From Pilatotrama ljubarskyi (taxonomy: Eukaryota > Basidiomycota > Agaricomycetes > Polyporales > Polyporaceae), in contig MU277680.1 in the NCBI GenBank assembly GCA_022385805.1, forward strand, positions 8,693 through 72,692: DNA of 64,000 nucleotides. The letters run 5' to 3'. The stretch's first letter is position 1, and the number at the start of each line of letters is the position of its first letter. Positions 1-11,910 of this stretch are shown here, one piece after another. The notes below the pieces were generated by a model. It was not told the DNA's origin. It saw nothing but the letters and a program-made list of their open reading frames with translations, and searched no databases. The position numbers and the translations under genes are program-made.

Positions 1-638
1 ACTATGCACATACATATCTTGTTGAGACACCAAAGGGATTGTATTACATGCACCACCACCCGGGGGTGGGGCATGACTTTTGGCCGTCACTGTATATTCT
101 CCTCCCACTATCCAGTGAGCGTTGGTGGCATGTAGCAAGGCCACCAGGGCCGACCACAGAAGGGGTGTTACCGTGTCAGACTCGGACTCGGACGCAGACG
201 CCGCGTAACTCGATATGCGCTGCGGATCCACATCAATCGTATGCCTGGATGATCTTCCCTTAGGGTGAGTAGGCATATGAGCACACAGTCCACATTCGTC
301 GCATACTGACTATGCACCATGTCGCCGTGTTCAGGATTGTCAGGAAACTACCCTGACGCCTCATGCTCATTAGTAGTACGCTCTATTCGGGAACATATGC
401 AGGAGAATCCACATTCGGCACGACCTGCATGTCGAAGCTGGTGAGTCTGCAACATATAAAAGCTGGGAGATGGGCTCTACGATGTGCAGCAACGCACAAC
501 TCGCTACGTCGCGCACCGCAAGTGTACCCCGCATCACTCGTAGAATCCTCTCGCCAACTCGATCCACCTCGCACCCTGCCCTTCGTCGTCCTTTCAGATC
601 ATCAAAACCTCCTACAAACTCTCTTCTCATCTATAGCT
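1..638. other. Window start, no gene seen
   Basis: I see no protein with family features or plausible splice chain here. A TATA-like TATAAAAG lies at 454-461, 185 bp upstream of the ATG at 639, and may belong to the promoter of that gene. Confidence 0.4.
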
Positions 639-1367
639 ATGAACACCGGCCAAGGCTACCCCGGACACCCTCAGTCCACCCTGCCAATGCCATCCCAATG
701 GCCTGCCGAAGTTTGGATGCGAGTCATGGCTCGTGTGGATTCCCTTGATACTCTCGTCGCGCTCACCCAGGCGAATGTCATGCCCAACGGGGCTTTCATC
801 CAGCAGAGCGTGCCAACGCGCATGGACGTTGTCGCTACCCATACAAACTATCAACACGGTGTTGCTACGCCTGGCGTTGTCCCCTCCCAGACCCCGCTCG
901 CCTACGTCCAAACACATCTGGAGGAGGTGCTCAGCTTTCTTCGCGATGACAACGTTCTTCGCTGCCTTTCGTCCTCCACGCGGCATCGCCGCTTCGCGGG
1001 CATCGTCCTCACTGCAGTGCACGAGCTGCTGGTGTTCAAGCATTGGATGAGGAATATCATGAACACCATAGCGTCAACTGGGACAGACGCGAACGCGTTG
1101 ACCTTTCAACAGGTGCAGGCGGCCATGCCCCCTGGCCAGAACGTCGGAATCCTCGCCCGCATACCGGACCATCGTAATGCGGTGAGAAGCATTGCGCGCC
1201 ACATCGCGGTGCCTGGCAATCGCTTCAACTTTCCGACACAAACGGCGGAGAGGGCTGCGGCCATGGCCATCGACGTCGTGCTGCCAGCGAACGGCTTCAG
1301 GCCTCCCAGAATCGACGCGAGCGCCAGAAGTCGCGCTCGGATCCTGGGCACCGACGAAGACCTGTAG
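639..1367 (+). CDS. Hypothetical single-exon protein, 242 aa
   Basis: I do not recognise this protein. It is an uninterrupted frame that is also open for 92 codons upstream. I start it at the internal ATG at 639 because the protein then begins MNTGQGYPGHPQ, a typical soluble N-terminus, while the upstream part reads like noncoding sequence; a TATAAAAG box lies at 454-461. There is no signal peptide or membrane segment. The middle (about residues 90-150) is rich in Leu, His and Arg and probably helical, and the C-terminus is basic (RPPRIDASARSRARILG). Absence of introns is unusual next to its multi-exon neighbours and could mark a young, retroposed or lineage-specific gene; a transposon-related origin is possible but not shown. 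Confidence 0.55.
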   Translation: MNTGQGYPGHPQSTLPMPSQWPAEVWMRVMARVDSLDTLVALTQANVMPNGAFIQQSVPTRMDVVATHTNYQHGVATPGVVPSQTPLAYVQTHLEEVLSFLRDDNVLRCLSSSTRHRRFAGIVLTAVHELLVFKHWMRNIMNTIASTGTDANALTFQQVQAAMPPGQNVGILARIPDHRNAVRSIARHIAVPGNRFNFPTQTAERAAAMAIDVVLPANGFRPPRIDASARSRARILGTDEDL

Positions 1368-2380
1368 GTTACAGTCGCTCGATGAGCTGCGGTGGCAGCC
1401 GGACCAGTCACCACGGTGCATAACGTGCATATGATGCCGTGCACTCATTGATCGTCTCCTGGCCTCAGTTTTCCCCGTTCCTATTACACCTATGCTTACC
1501 CTCTATGACTCCGTCTATCATGATTCCAGAGACTCCATCGGGACGCACTTCTTCCAGTGCTGTCGCGTTTGACTATACGATATCGCCCCTCTGCCGCGGG
1601 TGCGGATCCGGGCTCAGGCAGTGTGCTTCGGAGTACGTACTGTTTTCTCAGCCGTGGCTGCTCATCATGTCATTGGCATGTCAATCTGTTCTACCAATGC
1701 TACTCGTGTGCATAGTCTCCCTTGCCCCACAACTCGGATGTTCCCCAAGTCGCGCCGCGTAGATTGTGGGCCCCAGTGTACCATGGTTCCCTCGGGATAA
1801 CACATCCCGAGGGCGGATGTCAGCCTTGAGGTCAATGCACCGTCCTCGTCCCCCCTTTACACGCTGCAAGGCGACATTGCCCTTCCGCCGGACCACTTTC
1901 AAGAGTTCGGCGCCACGATCATCGAGGGATGTGCACGAACCATCTTGCACATAGTGGTGGCACTGGGGAATGACTGGCCTCATCAATGAGCATGCACCGG
2001 TGCACGTCCAGACAATCGACGCACATGAAGCTTGGGTGTCAACGTTGGGTCTACACTACGTCCGCCATCCGAGGCCAGCGACATTCTTCTCATCTATGCG
2101 CGGTTCGGTCTATTCCCGGAGCGTGCTACGACAACGCGCGCCATGCATGTCATCACTCAGTCCCTGATGCACGACAGATCCGCATTCTGGCGCGATTGGG
2201 TAAGATTTCCTTGCAGCTTCCGACATTCCTGGCAAGCAAACAAAGTCACAAGCGCACAAAACTCTACAATGCGTACGGAATGTTACATATCACTTGAAGC
2301 ATTTAGAAATAGGGGGGTAGGCGCATGGTCAACTGCCTGTTTCCTGCGACAAAGAGCAGCCTGGTTTAATCGACTGGAGC
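1368..2380. other. Intergenic, no gene seen
   Basis: About 1 kb between the orphan gene and the 3' end of the WW-domain gene. Short frames exist on both strands but none joins into a spliced protein that I can support. Confidence 0.4.
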
Positions 2381-3327
2381 TCACGTCCGCAGCCATGCAG
2401 TTTTGGCAAGTTTCTTCTGCCTCTTCTGCTCCTTGAAACGTTCCTATCCACATCGGTTAGTCTACGGTCTTGGCTGAGACTATTCGAGGCTCTCACCAAG
2501 TCCTTCTTCGTTGGTCTTTTCCGCTTTCTACTCTCTTCCTCCTGCGCCTCTTGGAGCTTTCGCATCTCGACCTCACGCTCCCACGCGTTCACGTCGAAGT
2601 AAAACTCGCTCATCCGCTTCGCCCGCTCGTATTCGGACAAGTGCGTCGGGTCGCGCGCGTCCGGACGCGCGAACGCCCCAGTCCTTGCGTTGAACTTTGC
2701 CGTGTACGTGAACGCGCCTGGCCCCGTGCCTCCCGCAAGGAGGGATGGATCAAGATGCGCAAGGGCGGGGTCGATCCCTTGTGCGACTGCTGCTGCGTAG
2801 ATGTCCGCCGCTGTTGAGGGGGCTGACGCGGGCGCGCCCGGGGACGTTTGCCGCGTGGCTGACGACGAGGAGCCGGCCGTGCTCGCGCCCGAGGGACCGG
2901 CTTCGGCGTTCGGTTCTCGCTGGAGCGGGTTCACCCAAGTCGTCTCGTGCGTGACCGAGTTGTAGAAGTAGTACGCGTTGTGTGCGGGCGACCAGACGGC
3001 TTGCCAGGTGCCGGCTGTGCCTGTTGCGATCGGGGCGGGCGAGGAGGCTGCCGAGGTCCCAGGTGCGCCAGCGTGAGATGCGGAAGCAGGGTTCGCGGCT
3101 GAAGCAGAGGCAGAGGCGGAGGGAGAGACAGATGGGGAGGTGGACGTCGCACGAGAACCAGACGGGGAAGCGTCGTCACCGCTCCCCCGAGCCTCAGAGT
3201 TCGCCCGAGACGTATCGAAAGCGTCTTGAGCAGGCTGAGATTCCTCCCGAGCAAGAGTGTGCTCGGTGTGCTCGTCGTGCGAGGCTTCGGGGGCAGCGTC
3301 GGCGGCGGGGGACGATGGGCGGGACAT
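2381..3327 (-). CDS. WW-domain protein, 297 aa
   Basis: Two exons: 3327-2497 and 2443-2381, joined across a 53-nt intron (2444-2496). The start at 3327 follows a good CACC context. Residues about 1-100 are Ser/Ala/Pro-rich and probably disordered. A WW domain spans about 106-136, with the two signature tryptophans at about W108 and W131 and the tyrosine pair in NAYYFYN between them; WW domains bind proline-rich ligands. After a second low-complexity stretch comes a charged region (SEYERAKRMSEFYFDV then a Glu/Arg/Lys-rich helix). The spliced C-terminus reads DLERFKEQKRQKKLAKTAWL, a basic tail I associate with fungal WW proteins of nuclear/RNA-processing type; that role is inference. It is divergently arranged with the universal stress protein gene, 437 bp apart. 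Confidence 0.82.
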
Positions 3328-3764
3328 GGTGGAGGACAAGTTGAGAGATTCAAACTCCGCTGCGACGCACCGAGTGTGTCCGGAATCGGCAGGCGGGCGG
3401 TGGTCCTGGCCCGGCCAGGCTGCCCCGCTCCTCACCGCAGACGACGACCACCCCTGCTCTCACACAGAAAGGCAAACCATTCTCAGAGGTCTGTCCAGCG
3501 TACAGGCCATACATGTTATAAAGACGAGCGTGCTGACGCCCTCTGCTCAATGTCTCAATAGCACCGGTGCCATCCACTACCCCATAGCCCTGCACGCGTC
3601 GCACTCGCGCTCGACACACTGCACGACAGGCATCTCATATACTCCAGTCGCAAGGATACAATCAGAGCGTCTGTTTCGTTTGCTCTTGAAACTGCAGATA
3701 GACCCAGACAGTCGCCGCATCAGAACAGCCCAATTGCTCACTCGGACGCGCTCGCAGATCCACT
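3328..3764. promoter_or_regulatory. Divergent intergenic promoter region
   Basis: The 437 bp separate the start codons of the WW-domain gene (minus) and the universal stress protein gene (plus) and must hold both promoters. A TATAAAGA sequence lies at 3517-3524. No other element can be supported by eye. Confidence 0.45.
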
Positions 3765-5001
3765 ATGACTTCCCCGGACCGTCCGCACTACATCCCTCTA
3801 CCCCCGCCTCTGCGCTCGGCGATGAAACACTCTTCATCGCGGCCCACAACGCCCAACGCAGGACCCTCCACGTCCCCGAACCTGCGCACGTCTCCCTTAT
3901 CTCCCCAATCGTCCACCGTGCCGCTCGCCTCGCCAGCTCCCTCTACGTCCACACTGCCGATGTCTGCTACGTCCACCGCACTTCCTACCCCGTCCTCGCA
4001 GTTCAGCACCCAGAACACCAATGCGACGTCGTCAGCTGTGACCGTGGGTTCTCCCAATACGCCCGCCTCGCCGCTCATAGCCGCCCAGGGATACACCCCC
4101 AAGGTCTCGTTCGACACGTTGGAGAACCCGCAGGCAAGCATGTTCTCGTATACGCTGCACGTACAGAGCGAGGGGTACACGCGGACACGAAGTACGCGCG
4201 TCTTCCTGTGCGCCTCAAGCCCGGACGAAAGTGGCCGCCAGGCGCTCGACTGGTGTCTCGAGAGTCTCGTGCAGGACGGCGATGAGCTCGTCGTGTTTCG
4301 CGGAGTGGATCCCGACGACTTCGGTAGGCGTTCGGGCACAGGTGTGTGTATGCGTTCCGTGCTCATCCCGATGCCTAGCGGAGAACGATCATGACCAGTA
4401 CCGGGAGGACGCGCGCGATCTCATGCGCCAGATACAAGAGAAATGCGTCGAGTACGATCCTGACCGCAAGCTCTCTATTATTGTCGAATACATTGCCGGC
4501 AAGGTGACACAGACGATCGACCGGTTAATCGCTCTCTACCGTCCCGACTCCGTCGTGGTGGGCACGCGCGGGCAGCGGAGCGTCATGCAGGCCTGGGCAG
4601 GTGCCTTCGGAGCACCGGGCGTAGGAAGCGTATCGAAGTACGTCCTCTATCTGCCTTCATCTGGCCGAATCGTTGTGAACTGATCACTTGCTCGACCGTG
4701 AGCAGATACTGCCTGAGCCACTCACCCGTACCGGTGATCGTTGTCCGTCCCGAGAGCAAAGTACGAAAGACGATGGCCAAACGACGTGCGAATCCGAAAC
4801 GTGGACAACATTTTGACGAGTGCGTGAACCGTTCTTCACGTCATCTATCTCGTTCCGCCCGAGACCATTACCCCGCCCGCGCTGCTATGAGGCGTGGCGC
4901 AACTTCCTTGCATTACTGACATACCCTTCTTCAGGCTCACGAAGACGAAGACGAACAATGGCCCGCTCTCCGTTCCGATGTTCTCCACGCTGACGCGATG
5001 A
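3765..5001 (+). CDS. Universal stress protein (UspA-fold), 332 aa
   Basis: Four exons: 3765-4323, 4379-4637, 4706-4819, 4935-5001; phases agree throughout. Residues 1-140 are Ser/Thr/Pro-rich and probably disordered. The UspA fold starts at about residue 144 (TRVFLCASSPDESGRQALDW) and continues through the helix DARDLMRQIQEKC to the nucleotide-binding segment VVGTRG ... GSVSKYCL and the last strand PVPVIVVRP. In ATP-binding family members the spacing between GxxG and GS is 9 residues; here it is 17 (an extra QAWAGAFG-like stretch), so nucleotide binding may be altered. The C-terminal tail is basic. Fungal members are cytoplasmic stress-related proteins of mostly unknown detail. A sequencing or splice alternative for the extra residues is possible but the frame is continuous. 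Confidence 0.88.
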
Positions 5002-5785
5002 GGGGCACATCGTCTTGTGCTACGAGACCGTCGAACTGCAAGGTCCCGTCAGTCGAGCTCGTTCATTAACTAGGGCTTACAGCCCACCGTCTTTGCACTG
5101 TCTTCTTCACGGTTCTCCGCCGCACTGGTGGGTCTGCAACATGATAGAGAGCCCCATCGCACTCCCTCCGCTCGACATGGCTTCGTCTCTGGACGCGAAG
5201 GCGAGGAGCGACGCGACTTCCCGGTATTTATGGGCTAATTGAGTATGGGGAAGTATAACGGACAATGCCGCTCGATAGCGACCACTTTTTGTACCATTCA
5301 CTTCGCAATGTATGAAGGCACAGATCTCCCAGCTCAGTTATCTAGAAAGAACCAGTGAAGCTGCCAGGACCTGGACAATGAAGCTCGAGCAAAGATGTCA
5401 CGCGGCAGACTCCAGCTGCCTCAGATTCTTCCACGGTAACATCCTGTAGGATGTCAGAAGCTATAATACTAGATACTTTGCCGTGGGTACCGTATGCACG
5501 ACAAACATCCCTAGGATGTCAGAAGCTATAATACTAGATACTTTGCGGTGGGTACCGTATGCACGACAAACATCCCCATATTCCAAGGCCTTTGACAGCG
5601 TCACATTCCGGGATCTGCTTTGCCACATTAAAAGATCATTTCGTTGATGGCCTGTTCGACACGGAATCAAAAGGGGGCAGCGCATTCCACGACACTGTCC
5701 CAGGTTCTGGAATCTGTGCACTTTTGTCGGGATGAATGTAGTGGTTTCCGCATGCATGTGCCATGGTCGAGCAAAAATGTTGGCT
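5002..5785. other. Intergenic region with tandem duplication
   Basis: No gene seen. The notable content is a 65-bp direct tandem duplication at about 5447-5575, described separately. Confidence 0.4.
5447..5575. repeat. Two-copy 65-bp tandem repeat
   Basis: The unit beginning AGGATGTCAGAAGC occurs at 5448 and again at 5513, and CTATAATACTAGATAC at 5461 and 5526, a period of exactly 65 bp. The copies differ by one base (TTTGCCGTG versus TTTGCGGTG), so the duplication is recent. It lies about 210 bp from tRNA-Gly. Confidence 0.9.
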
Positions 5786-5855
5786 GCACTAAGGGGGAAT
5801 CGAACCCCCGGCGGGTCGATGGCAACGACCCAGGTTACCACTACCCCATTAGTGC
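5786..5855 (-). tRNA. tRNA-Gly (anticodon GCC)
   Basis: Read on the minus strand, the 70-nt sequence folds as a cloverleaf: acceptor stem GCACTAA/TTAGTGC, D-arm with GTAGTGGTAACC, anticodon stem GGTCG/CGACC around the loop TTGCCAT (anticodon GCC), and T-arm GGGGG-TTCGATT-CCCCC. No intron. A and B box-like sequences (TGGTAACC region and GGTTCGATTCC) are intact. Confidence 0.95.
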
Positions 5856-5979
5856 GATGACGGACTTCGTTTGTCAAGCATACTAGATTGAACCGCTCAT
5901 CTGGTCTTCATCCGGAGTGATCGACTTGTGCTAACTTCTCTATTCCGTCTCTGCAGCCTCCTCACACTTCCTCCTCATC

Positions 5980-7709
5980 ATGGCCGCCTCAAAATCGTCA
6001 GTTGCGGCCTCTACATCTGCGCCGTCCACCTCTGCCAAGAAGGCTGCCTCATCTGTCGGTGCGCCGGCGCAGCGCAACCAGAGCAGCCGGAAGGGCAAGC
6101 GCGCCTGGCGGAAAAATGTCGACATCGAACCTGTCGAGGAGGGTCTCGAGGGCTTGCGTGCGGAGGAGCGGGTAACCGGGTATGTATCACCATCGTGAAT
6201 TTGACGAGCTTCCGGGTTTCTGACGACGTCTGGGACGTAGTACCTTCCTGCAGAACAAGAAGGACGAGGAGCTTTTCCAGGTCGACGTGAAGGGCGACGA
6301 TGCAGGTATGCTGTCCCGCAGCCCCTTTCTCGCAGGATAGCGCGTTCTGACAAGTCTGTGTCTCAAATGTCATCCAGTTCGCAAGACGCTGCCCAAGTTC
6401 TCCGAGCGAGTCCTTACCTCAACGAAAATACTCTCCGAACGCTCCGCCGTACCGGCTGTGTTCTCCCGCACAACTGCTTCGTCAAAAGCGGAGAAGCGCA
6501 AAGCAGTATCTCACGATGACAAGAGTCGTCTCCTTCGGATGAGCAAGCGCATGCGGAAAGGGCCGTTTAACGCGTATGTCGACCCGAATCAGGTTGGGGA
6601 GGGAAGCGCCATGCTCGAGCTCAGCGAGGCGGCGAAGAAGGCGGGAGAGTACGACGTCTGGGCGGAAGACGTCCCGGAGAAGCCGAAAGTCAAGGTACGT
6701 GCGACACGGCACAGGCGGAATATCTGGAGCTCAACACTATCTCCCTCATTCGAATCAGGCTCCTCAGACAGAGAATCCCCGGTCACATATTGCTCTCCCG
6801 GCTGTACCGTCACCTCATGAGGGCCAGTCGTACAATCCGCCACTCACAGCGCACCAGCAACTTCTGCGGGCCGCGCATGAGAAGGAGGAGCAGAAACTCA
6901 AGGGTGCCGCAGAGCTGGAGGCGCTAAAGGCACAGCTCGAGAAGGCGCGGAAGGTAGCGGCGGCAGAGGCTGCTGCGGCGCAGGGTGTCGCTCCTGGCAT
7001 GAAGGTCGATGAGGCGGCGGAGGGGCAGGCGGATGAGGCTGAGGGAGCGGAGGGCTCTGAACCATTGCCTCCTAAGAAGATGCCGGCGAGGAAAACGAAG
7101 CAGCAAAGGCGCAAGGCTGAACGTCTGCGAGCTGAGGTCAGTCATCCTACATCCGCCCCTTTCCTGTTAATCTGACATTTTCGTACGGTAGAAACGGGCA
7201 CTCGCGGAGAAGGCCGCGCGCAAGCGTATGCTGGCGACCGTGGACTCCGCAAAGGCACTGCGCAAGGCAATCGCGCGCAATTTGGCGACGCGCGAGCGGC
7301 TCCGTGCGCAGAGACAAGCAGCCCTACAGGAGAAGCTCAGACAGGGCTTGGCCGGGCAGCGGATCGGCAAGCATGTCGTCCCCGAAGGCGAAATCGACGT
7401 GCAACTTGGCGAGGAGCTGAGCGAGAGTTTGCGCGGGTTGAAGGTACGCACTGGTCTACCTAGTTGGTCTCCGAGGTGTTCACTCATGGCCGGCCGCTAG
7501 CCCGAGGGCAATCTGTTCCGGGACAGATTCATCAACATGCAGCATCGTGCGCTCATCGAGCCGCATGCGCCCAACCCGTGCGTCTTGAGGAGCTCTCCGC
7601 TGGATTCGAATAGTATTGACGCAATTCTTTATATAGGGCGAAGAAACCGAGGCGCAAGACAAAAGAGTACGAGAAGCACTCCTACAAGCGGTTTGACCGG
7701 GACTTCTGA
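5980..7709 (+). CDS. NOP53: Ribosome biogenesis protein Nop53 family, 453 aa
   Basis: Seven exons: 5980-6179, 6241-6305, 6378-6694, 6759-7136, 7192-7443, 7501-7577, 7637-7709; all phases close. Nop53 (human GLTSCR2/PICT1) acts in the nucleolus in 60S subunit assembly and recruits the exosome helicase to pre-5.8S rRNA. The N-terminus has the family's RKGKRAWRKNVDIEPVEEGL, followed by the segment QNKKDEELFQVD, the central RSHIALPAVPSPHEGQSYNP (family motif for the conserved PxxPHxGxSYNP core), a long Lys/Glu/Ala-rich coiled coil, and the C-terminal block RDRFINMQHRALIEPHAP with a basic tail KPRRKTKEYEKHSYKRF. Length is in the family range. The gene starts about 125 bp from tRNA-Gly. Confidence 0.92.
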
Positions 7710-9528
7710 GGAGCTCCCTGCATGCCGCTACGCGCTCGTACTGTCCTTTTTCCCATACCACGGTGTTATCAATCTGGGCTTTTCGGGTTGACAAGAAACC
7801 GTGGGTCCCTGCTGGCTCGTGGTTGAAGGCAATTCACACATACTCCATTTGCACGATTTGCCGGGTTATCGTTGCAGTAGGCCGTTATTGCCATTGGCAT
7901 GGCACATTCTAGCTGCGCTCTGCACGAGGCACTTTGCATTCTAAACGATGCTCGACCCTGGGGAGCACGAACCTTGCGTCCCAGCTCCGCTCGGAGACTT
8001 CTAGCCATCCCAGGAATATCAAAAGAAACAAAATATATTGGATGGAGCTTCTGCACGGTGAGCTACAGCAGGAGATGCCGTCGTGGTGAATTGCATCGAA
8101 GTCCCGGCCTACTGGTGATGCACCGCCCCTCCTCGGGTCCACGGTCATAAGTCGCGAATGACTAGCAAAGATGCCGGTGACAATAAGTACACATCTTCTC
8201 ACCGCAAACGTCGCGCTACGGATACACGGTAGATGCGGCCTTCCTACGGATGACGCAGCCGCAGAATTGCAGGCTTCCTTGGGCTTCCCAAGGCCTGTCT
8301 AGTGTGGGACTCAGGAGCAAGGGAGGCCGCAGGCATCGTTCATCCACGGAGGTTATAAAGGGCAAAGGGTCACCGGTCACGATGTCTGTGCGTCGCGGGA
8401 GGCAAAGCGGGGTTCGATACTCGGATTTTCAGATGGTGGCGTTGAGGACGACAGGGGAACGCATGGTCGACGAGGGACCCTGGACGGCAGAAGGCGTCGA
8501 CTACCCGAGCATGCTCGTACAGTATGTGGCGCGCACGCAGACCACCCCTTTGCGGACGAAGAGCTCGCACATTGTCCGAAGAACGACCGGCGTACCTACT
8601 GTCAACTGCGCCACCGTCTCCGCCTCCAATAAGTAGTACCATACACACGCGACCTCGTTCGAGTCGAGTGCTGATGGAGCCGAAGCTATGGGAAGCACCA
8701 ATGCTGCCGCACTATCGCCCGATAGCGATGATTCGCGGTGGCGGCATCTCACAGGGAGAGACTATGGATGGACAAGACGACTTCCAGACAGCAAGGTTGA
8801 AGAGCGGAAGTCAGTCCGATGGCAGGGTGTCCCACTATCGGCAATGTGGGGTGGTGCGCGTTGACCGGAGGATTGCATAAGTCCAAGAAGCCTCCCAAAG
8901 CCGCCTCCTGAAGAGAAGGTAGAGGACCAAAGGTACGGAATGTTGGTCATAGCAAGCAGAAAGCGCATGAGGAGATACTCCATGTATTTTTGACCTGTAG
9001 AAAGATCAAATTCCGAGAATTTAGCGGAACTCTGGCAGGATACCTCAGACATCTGGTTGGACGGTGGACCTGGGTAAGTGCGCTGAGGGCGACATGACGT
9101 TCAGTATGATGTCTAAATTAGGCAGGAGGCACGCTGCCCAGCGGCTGATCGGCAGATGCCGAGAACTGTGCAGTACCACTCAGCCACCCGCTCTCCTTCT
9201 AAGGAAGTATACTCAGCAGCGGCGGCCCATAGCAAGCTCAAGATCAAGGTAGGTCGAAGTTATGCTCCTTCGTTGAACGACTACATGCTGAGATCCTACG
9301 CTTCAGGCAGTCTCCCTTGAAGCTACCAATTGTGAGTTTTCGCTCATCTCTAGGCCTCCCGAGCGACCCGGAGTAGGAGGGAGTGGTACTTGGACAAGAA
9401 TCTTGGACAGAGCGGAGGATCTGGGTAGAGGCTGCTTTGGGAAGGACAGGGGATCCGGGTCGCATCGAAGTGCCAGAAGGCAGGTTCACGCAGAGCATAT
9501 GCTGAACGTATGACCTTGCAGCCCAGCA
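7710..9528. other. Intergenic, no gene seen
   Basis: About 1.8 kb. Several short frames exist on both strands (for example 8250-8636 plus), but none has family features or a consistent splice chain. The last part upstream of 9529 ends in a CAG and may hold a 5'UTR intron of the eL34 gene, as is common for ribosomal protein genes. Confidence 0.35.
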
Positions 9529-9983
9529 ATGGCCCAACGCGTCACTCTCCGCAAGCGCAACCCCTACAACACCACTTCCAACCGCCGTCGGGTTGTGAAG
9601 ACGCCGGGTGGCAAGCTCGTCTACCACCACATCAAAAAGCTTGCTTCCGCGCCCAAGTGCGGAGACTGCGGCATTGCGCTCCCTGGCGTATGTCTCTTTG
9701 ATCGCCCCAGACGCAAGCAGGAAGTTGAGTTGCGTTCTATAGGTCCCCGCCCTCCGTCCCCGTCAGTACGCTACCATCTCGAAGACGAAGAAGACCGTCC
9801 GCCGGGCGTACGGTGGCTCACGATGCGGAGACTGTGTCAAGACCCGGTGCGTTCACTGTTTTTAGTTCTCCTTTCAGGTCTTTTGGCTCATTAAAACATA
9901 GCATCCTCCGGGCATTCCTTGTTGAGGAGGCGAAGATCGTCAAGAAGGTGATCAAGTCGCAGGAGAAGGCCGGCCGCAAGTAA
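9529..9983 (+). CDS. RPL34: 60S ribosomal protein eL34, 114 aa
   Basis: Three exons: 9529-9687, 9743-9846, 9902-9983. The start MAQRVTLRKRNPYNTTSN is typical of eL34. The protein is strongly basic, has the paired-cysteine zinc-ribbon motif (APKCGDCG near residues 42-48 and SRCGDCVKT near 83-90), and ends in the helix FLVEEAKIVKKVIKSQEK. Length matches eukaryotic eL34 (110-120 aa). It is a structural component of the large ribosomal subunit. Both introns are 55 nt. Confidence 0.96.
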
Positions 9984-10525
9984 ACATTTGGAGTGTCTCT
10001 GCGTGGTTCTGTATTCTCTTATGTTACGCGGACGGGGCAGGCGGGGCTGCCCCGCCTGCGACTTATCCTACCTCATCCTGCCACGACGCCATGCCATTGC
10101 TCGCTTTCCCTCATGCATGTGTACTGCTTACTGTCGCAACAAAACATGACCGATGAGGTCGGTATGCGGTCTCCACTTCACGTGCCTTCGGTTTGTCTCC
10201 GTGAATGAGCTCGGTAGGATGGCCAGCATGTAATAAGTAAGCGTTTAGCGTCAGGCGCCTACGACGATTTGCTCTGGAAATGCAGTGGGCGGAGCCTGAG
10301 TCCCTTCGGTCTGAACCTCTCTGAATGGTCGTCCTATCATTTGCATCTAGTTATGTTCCAATCTCTAATGTCAGAGTGTTCGTAGCCCATCCCATGGTAT
10401 CCTGATCACTTGATGGTCTGCAACTGCCTGTCAAACGCCATGAATTGGACGGCGGGCGGTTAGCAAGAGGCTCATCGTCCGATTCTTCCGCCTTCCCCCG
10501 TGCTGTTTCTTCTAGACATACCACT
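9984..10525. other. Intergenic, no gene seen
   Basis: About 540 bp holding the eL34 3' region and the promoter of the HAD phosphatase. No gene is supported. Confidence 0.4.
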
Positions 10526-11794
10526 ATGGCCACCCGTTTGAATACTCGCGAGGACTACGCCGACTTGCTGGACAAGTACGACACCTGGCTATTTGACTGC
10601 GACGGCGTGCTGTGGCAAGGGGACAAACTGATCGATGGGGCGACCGAGGTCCTCCAGCTTCTCAGGCATCACAGTGCGTACTCCAGGGCCGTTCCTTGAT
10701 CTGACCTACCGCTCACATTGACCTCGGGAACTTGCATCGTACTGCTACCGTGCGCCTATGGAAATAAGAGAAGTCCGTGCTGTTCGTGACGAACAATGCG
10801 ACGAAGTCGCGCGTGAACTACAAGAAGAAATTCGACTCGCTCGGCGTCGAGGCGCACGTTGTACGTCTGACCTTTCGCATCGAGCACGGACGGTACGCTC
10901 GAACAGCCAGGCTTACATACGCACGTAGGATGAGATCTATGGGTCGGCCTACGCTTCCGCGGTCTACATATCCTCCGTGATGAAGATGCCCAAGGACAAG
11001 AAGGTCTACGTGATCGGCATGGCCGGACTCGAAGAGGAACTCCGCGAGGAGGGCATTTCTTTCATAGGCGGCACGGTCAGCTCACCCTCCTCACCCTGCG
11101 TCCACCATGTAGTTCGTACTGACCGTACCCACGTGTCTCGACAACAGGCCCCGGAGGACAACACGCTCGCTCCGTTCTCGCTCGCAAACTGGGCGCCGGA
11201 CCCAACTGTGGGCGCCGTCCTCTGCGGTCTGGACACGTCCATCAACTATACGAAGCTCTCCAAGGCGTTCAACTACATCCTTCGCAACGAAGGGTGCGCG
11301 TTCCTCGCGACGAACGAAGATAGCACGTATCCTACCGCGGAGGGACTCCTCCCTGGAGCGGGTTCAATCAGCGCCCCGCTGCGCTACGCCCTTGGTCGTG
11401 ACCCCGTCGCGATCGGGAAGCCCAAGAGCACGATGCTGGATTGTATACGGGCAAAGTGCGTGATGATGCCCTCTGCGCTGCCTAATGATGGCGTAGTAGA
11501 CACTGATGTGGCCCGGATGATATCGCAGACACGACTTCGATCCGAAGAGAACGATCATGGTCGGAGACAGGCTCAACACCGACATTGAATTCGGCAAGGC
11601 AGGGGGCCTGGCGACGCTCCTCGTTCTCACAGGTGCGTCTCATTGGTAATTTGGGTCCGCGGCATCAGATTCACCGGGCGGACTTCCTGCCAGGTATCAC
11701 GAAGGAGAGCGAGTTGTCAGGCCCTGATGCTTCTCCGACCGTTCCGGACTACGTCACGAACTCCATCGGCGACCTGCGCGCGCTCAACACCTGA
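10526..11794 (+). CDS. PHO13-type HAD phosphatase, 299 aa
   Basis: Six exons: 10526-10673, 10769-10860, 10929-11075, 11148-11455, 11529-11632, 11694-11794; phases close. Family: p-nitrophenyl/2-phosphoglycolate phosphatase (yeast Pho13, human PGP), a cytosolic HAD enzyme that destroys toxic side products of glycolysis and pentose metabolism. HAD motifs: [11 protein letters not shown] with nucleophile Asp24 and acid/base Asp26, [21 protein letters not shown] (the lysine), [12 protein letters not shown] (metal-binding Asp). The capping domain carries the VGAVLCGLD and [11 protein letters not shown] segments typical of the subfamily. I start at the ATG of [11 protein letters not shown]; the frame is open upstream but reads like noncoding sequence. 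It is convergent with GPI11, with 116 bp between stop codons. Confidence 0.95.
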
Positions 11795-11910
11795 CTGGTT
11801 GTTGGATTATCTTGGCAGAATAGAGGAATAATATAGAAGTAGGCGTATGAGGAGAGTAGACGTGTTCTTTACCAGGTAGAATCCATAGAACGGATGCGGA
11901 TACAGGGGTT

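Noticed and set aside
3257..4285. 342-codon plus-strand frame
   Set aside because: It overlaps the start of the WW-domain gene and the first exon of the universal stress protein gene in another frame and has no protein features.
8390..8440. GGGTTCGATAC, tRNA T-arm-like
   Set aside because: The flanking bases do not form a T-stem or acceptor stem on either strand.
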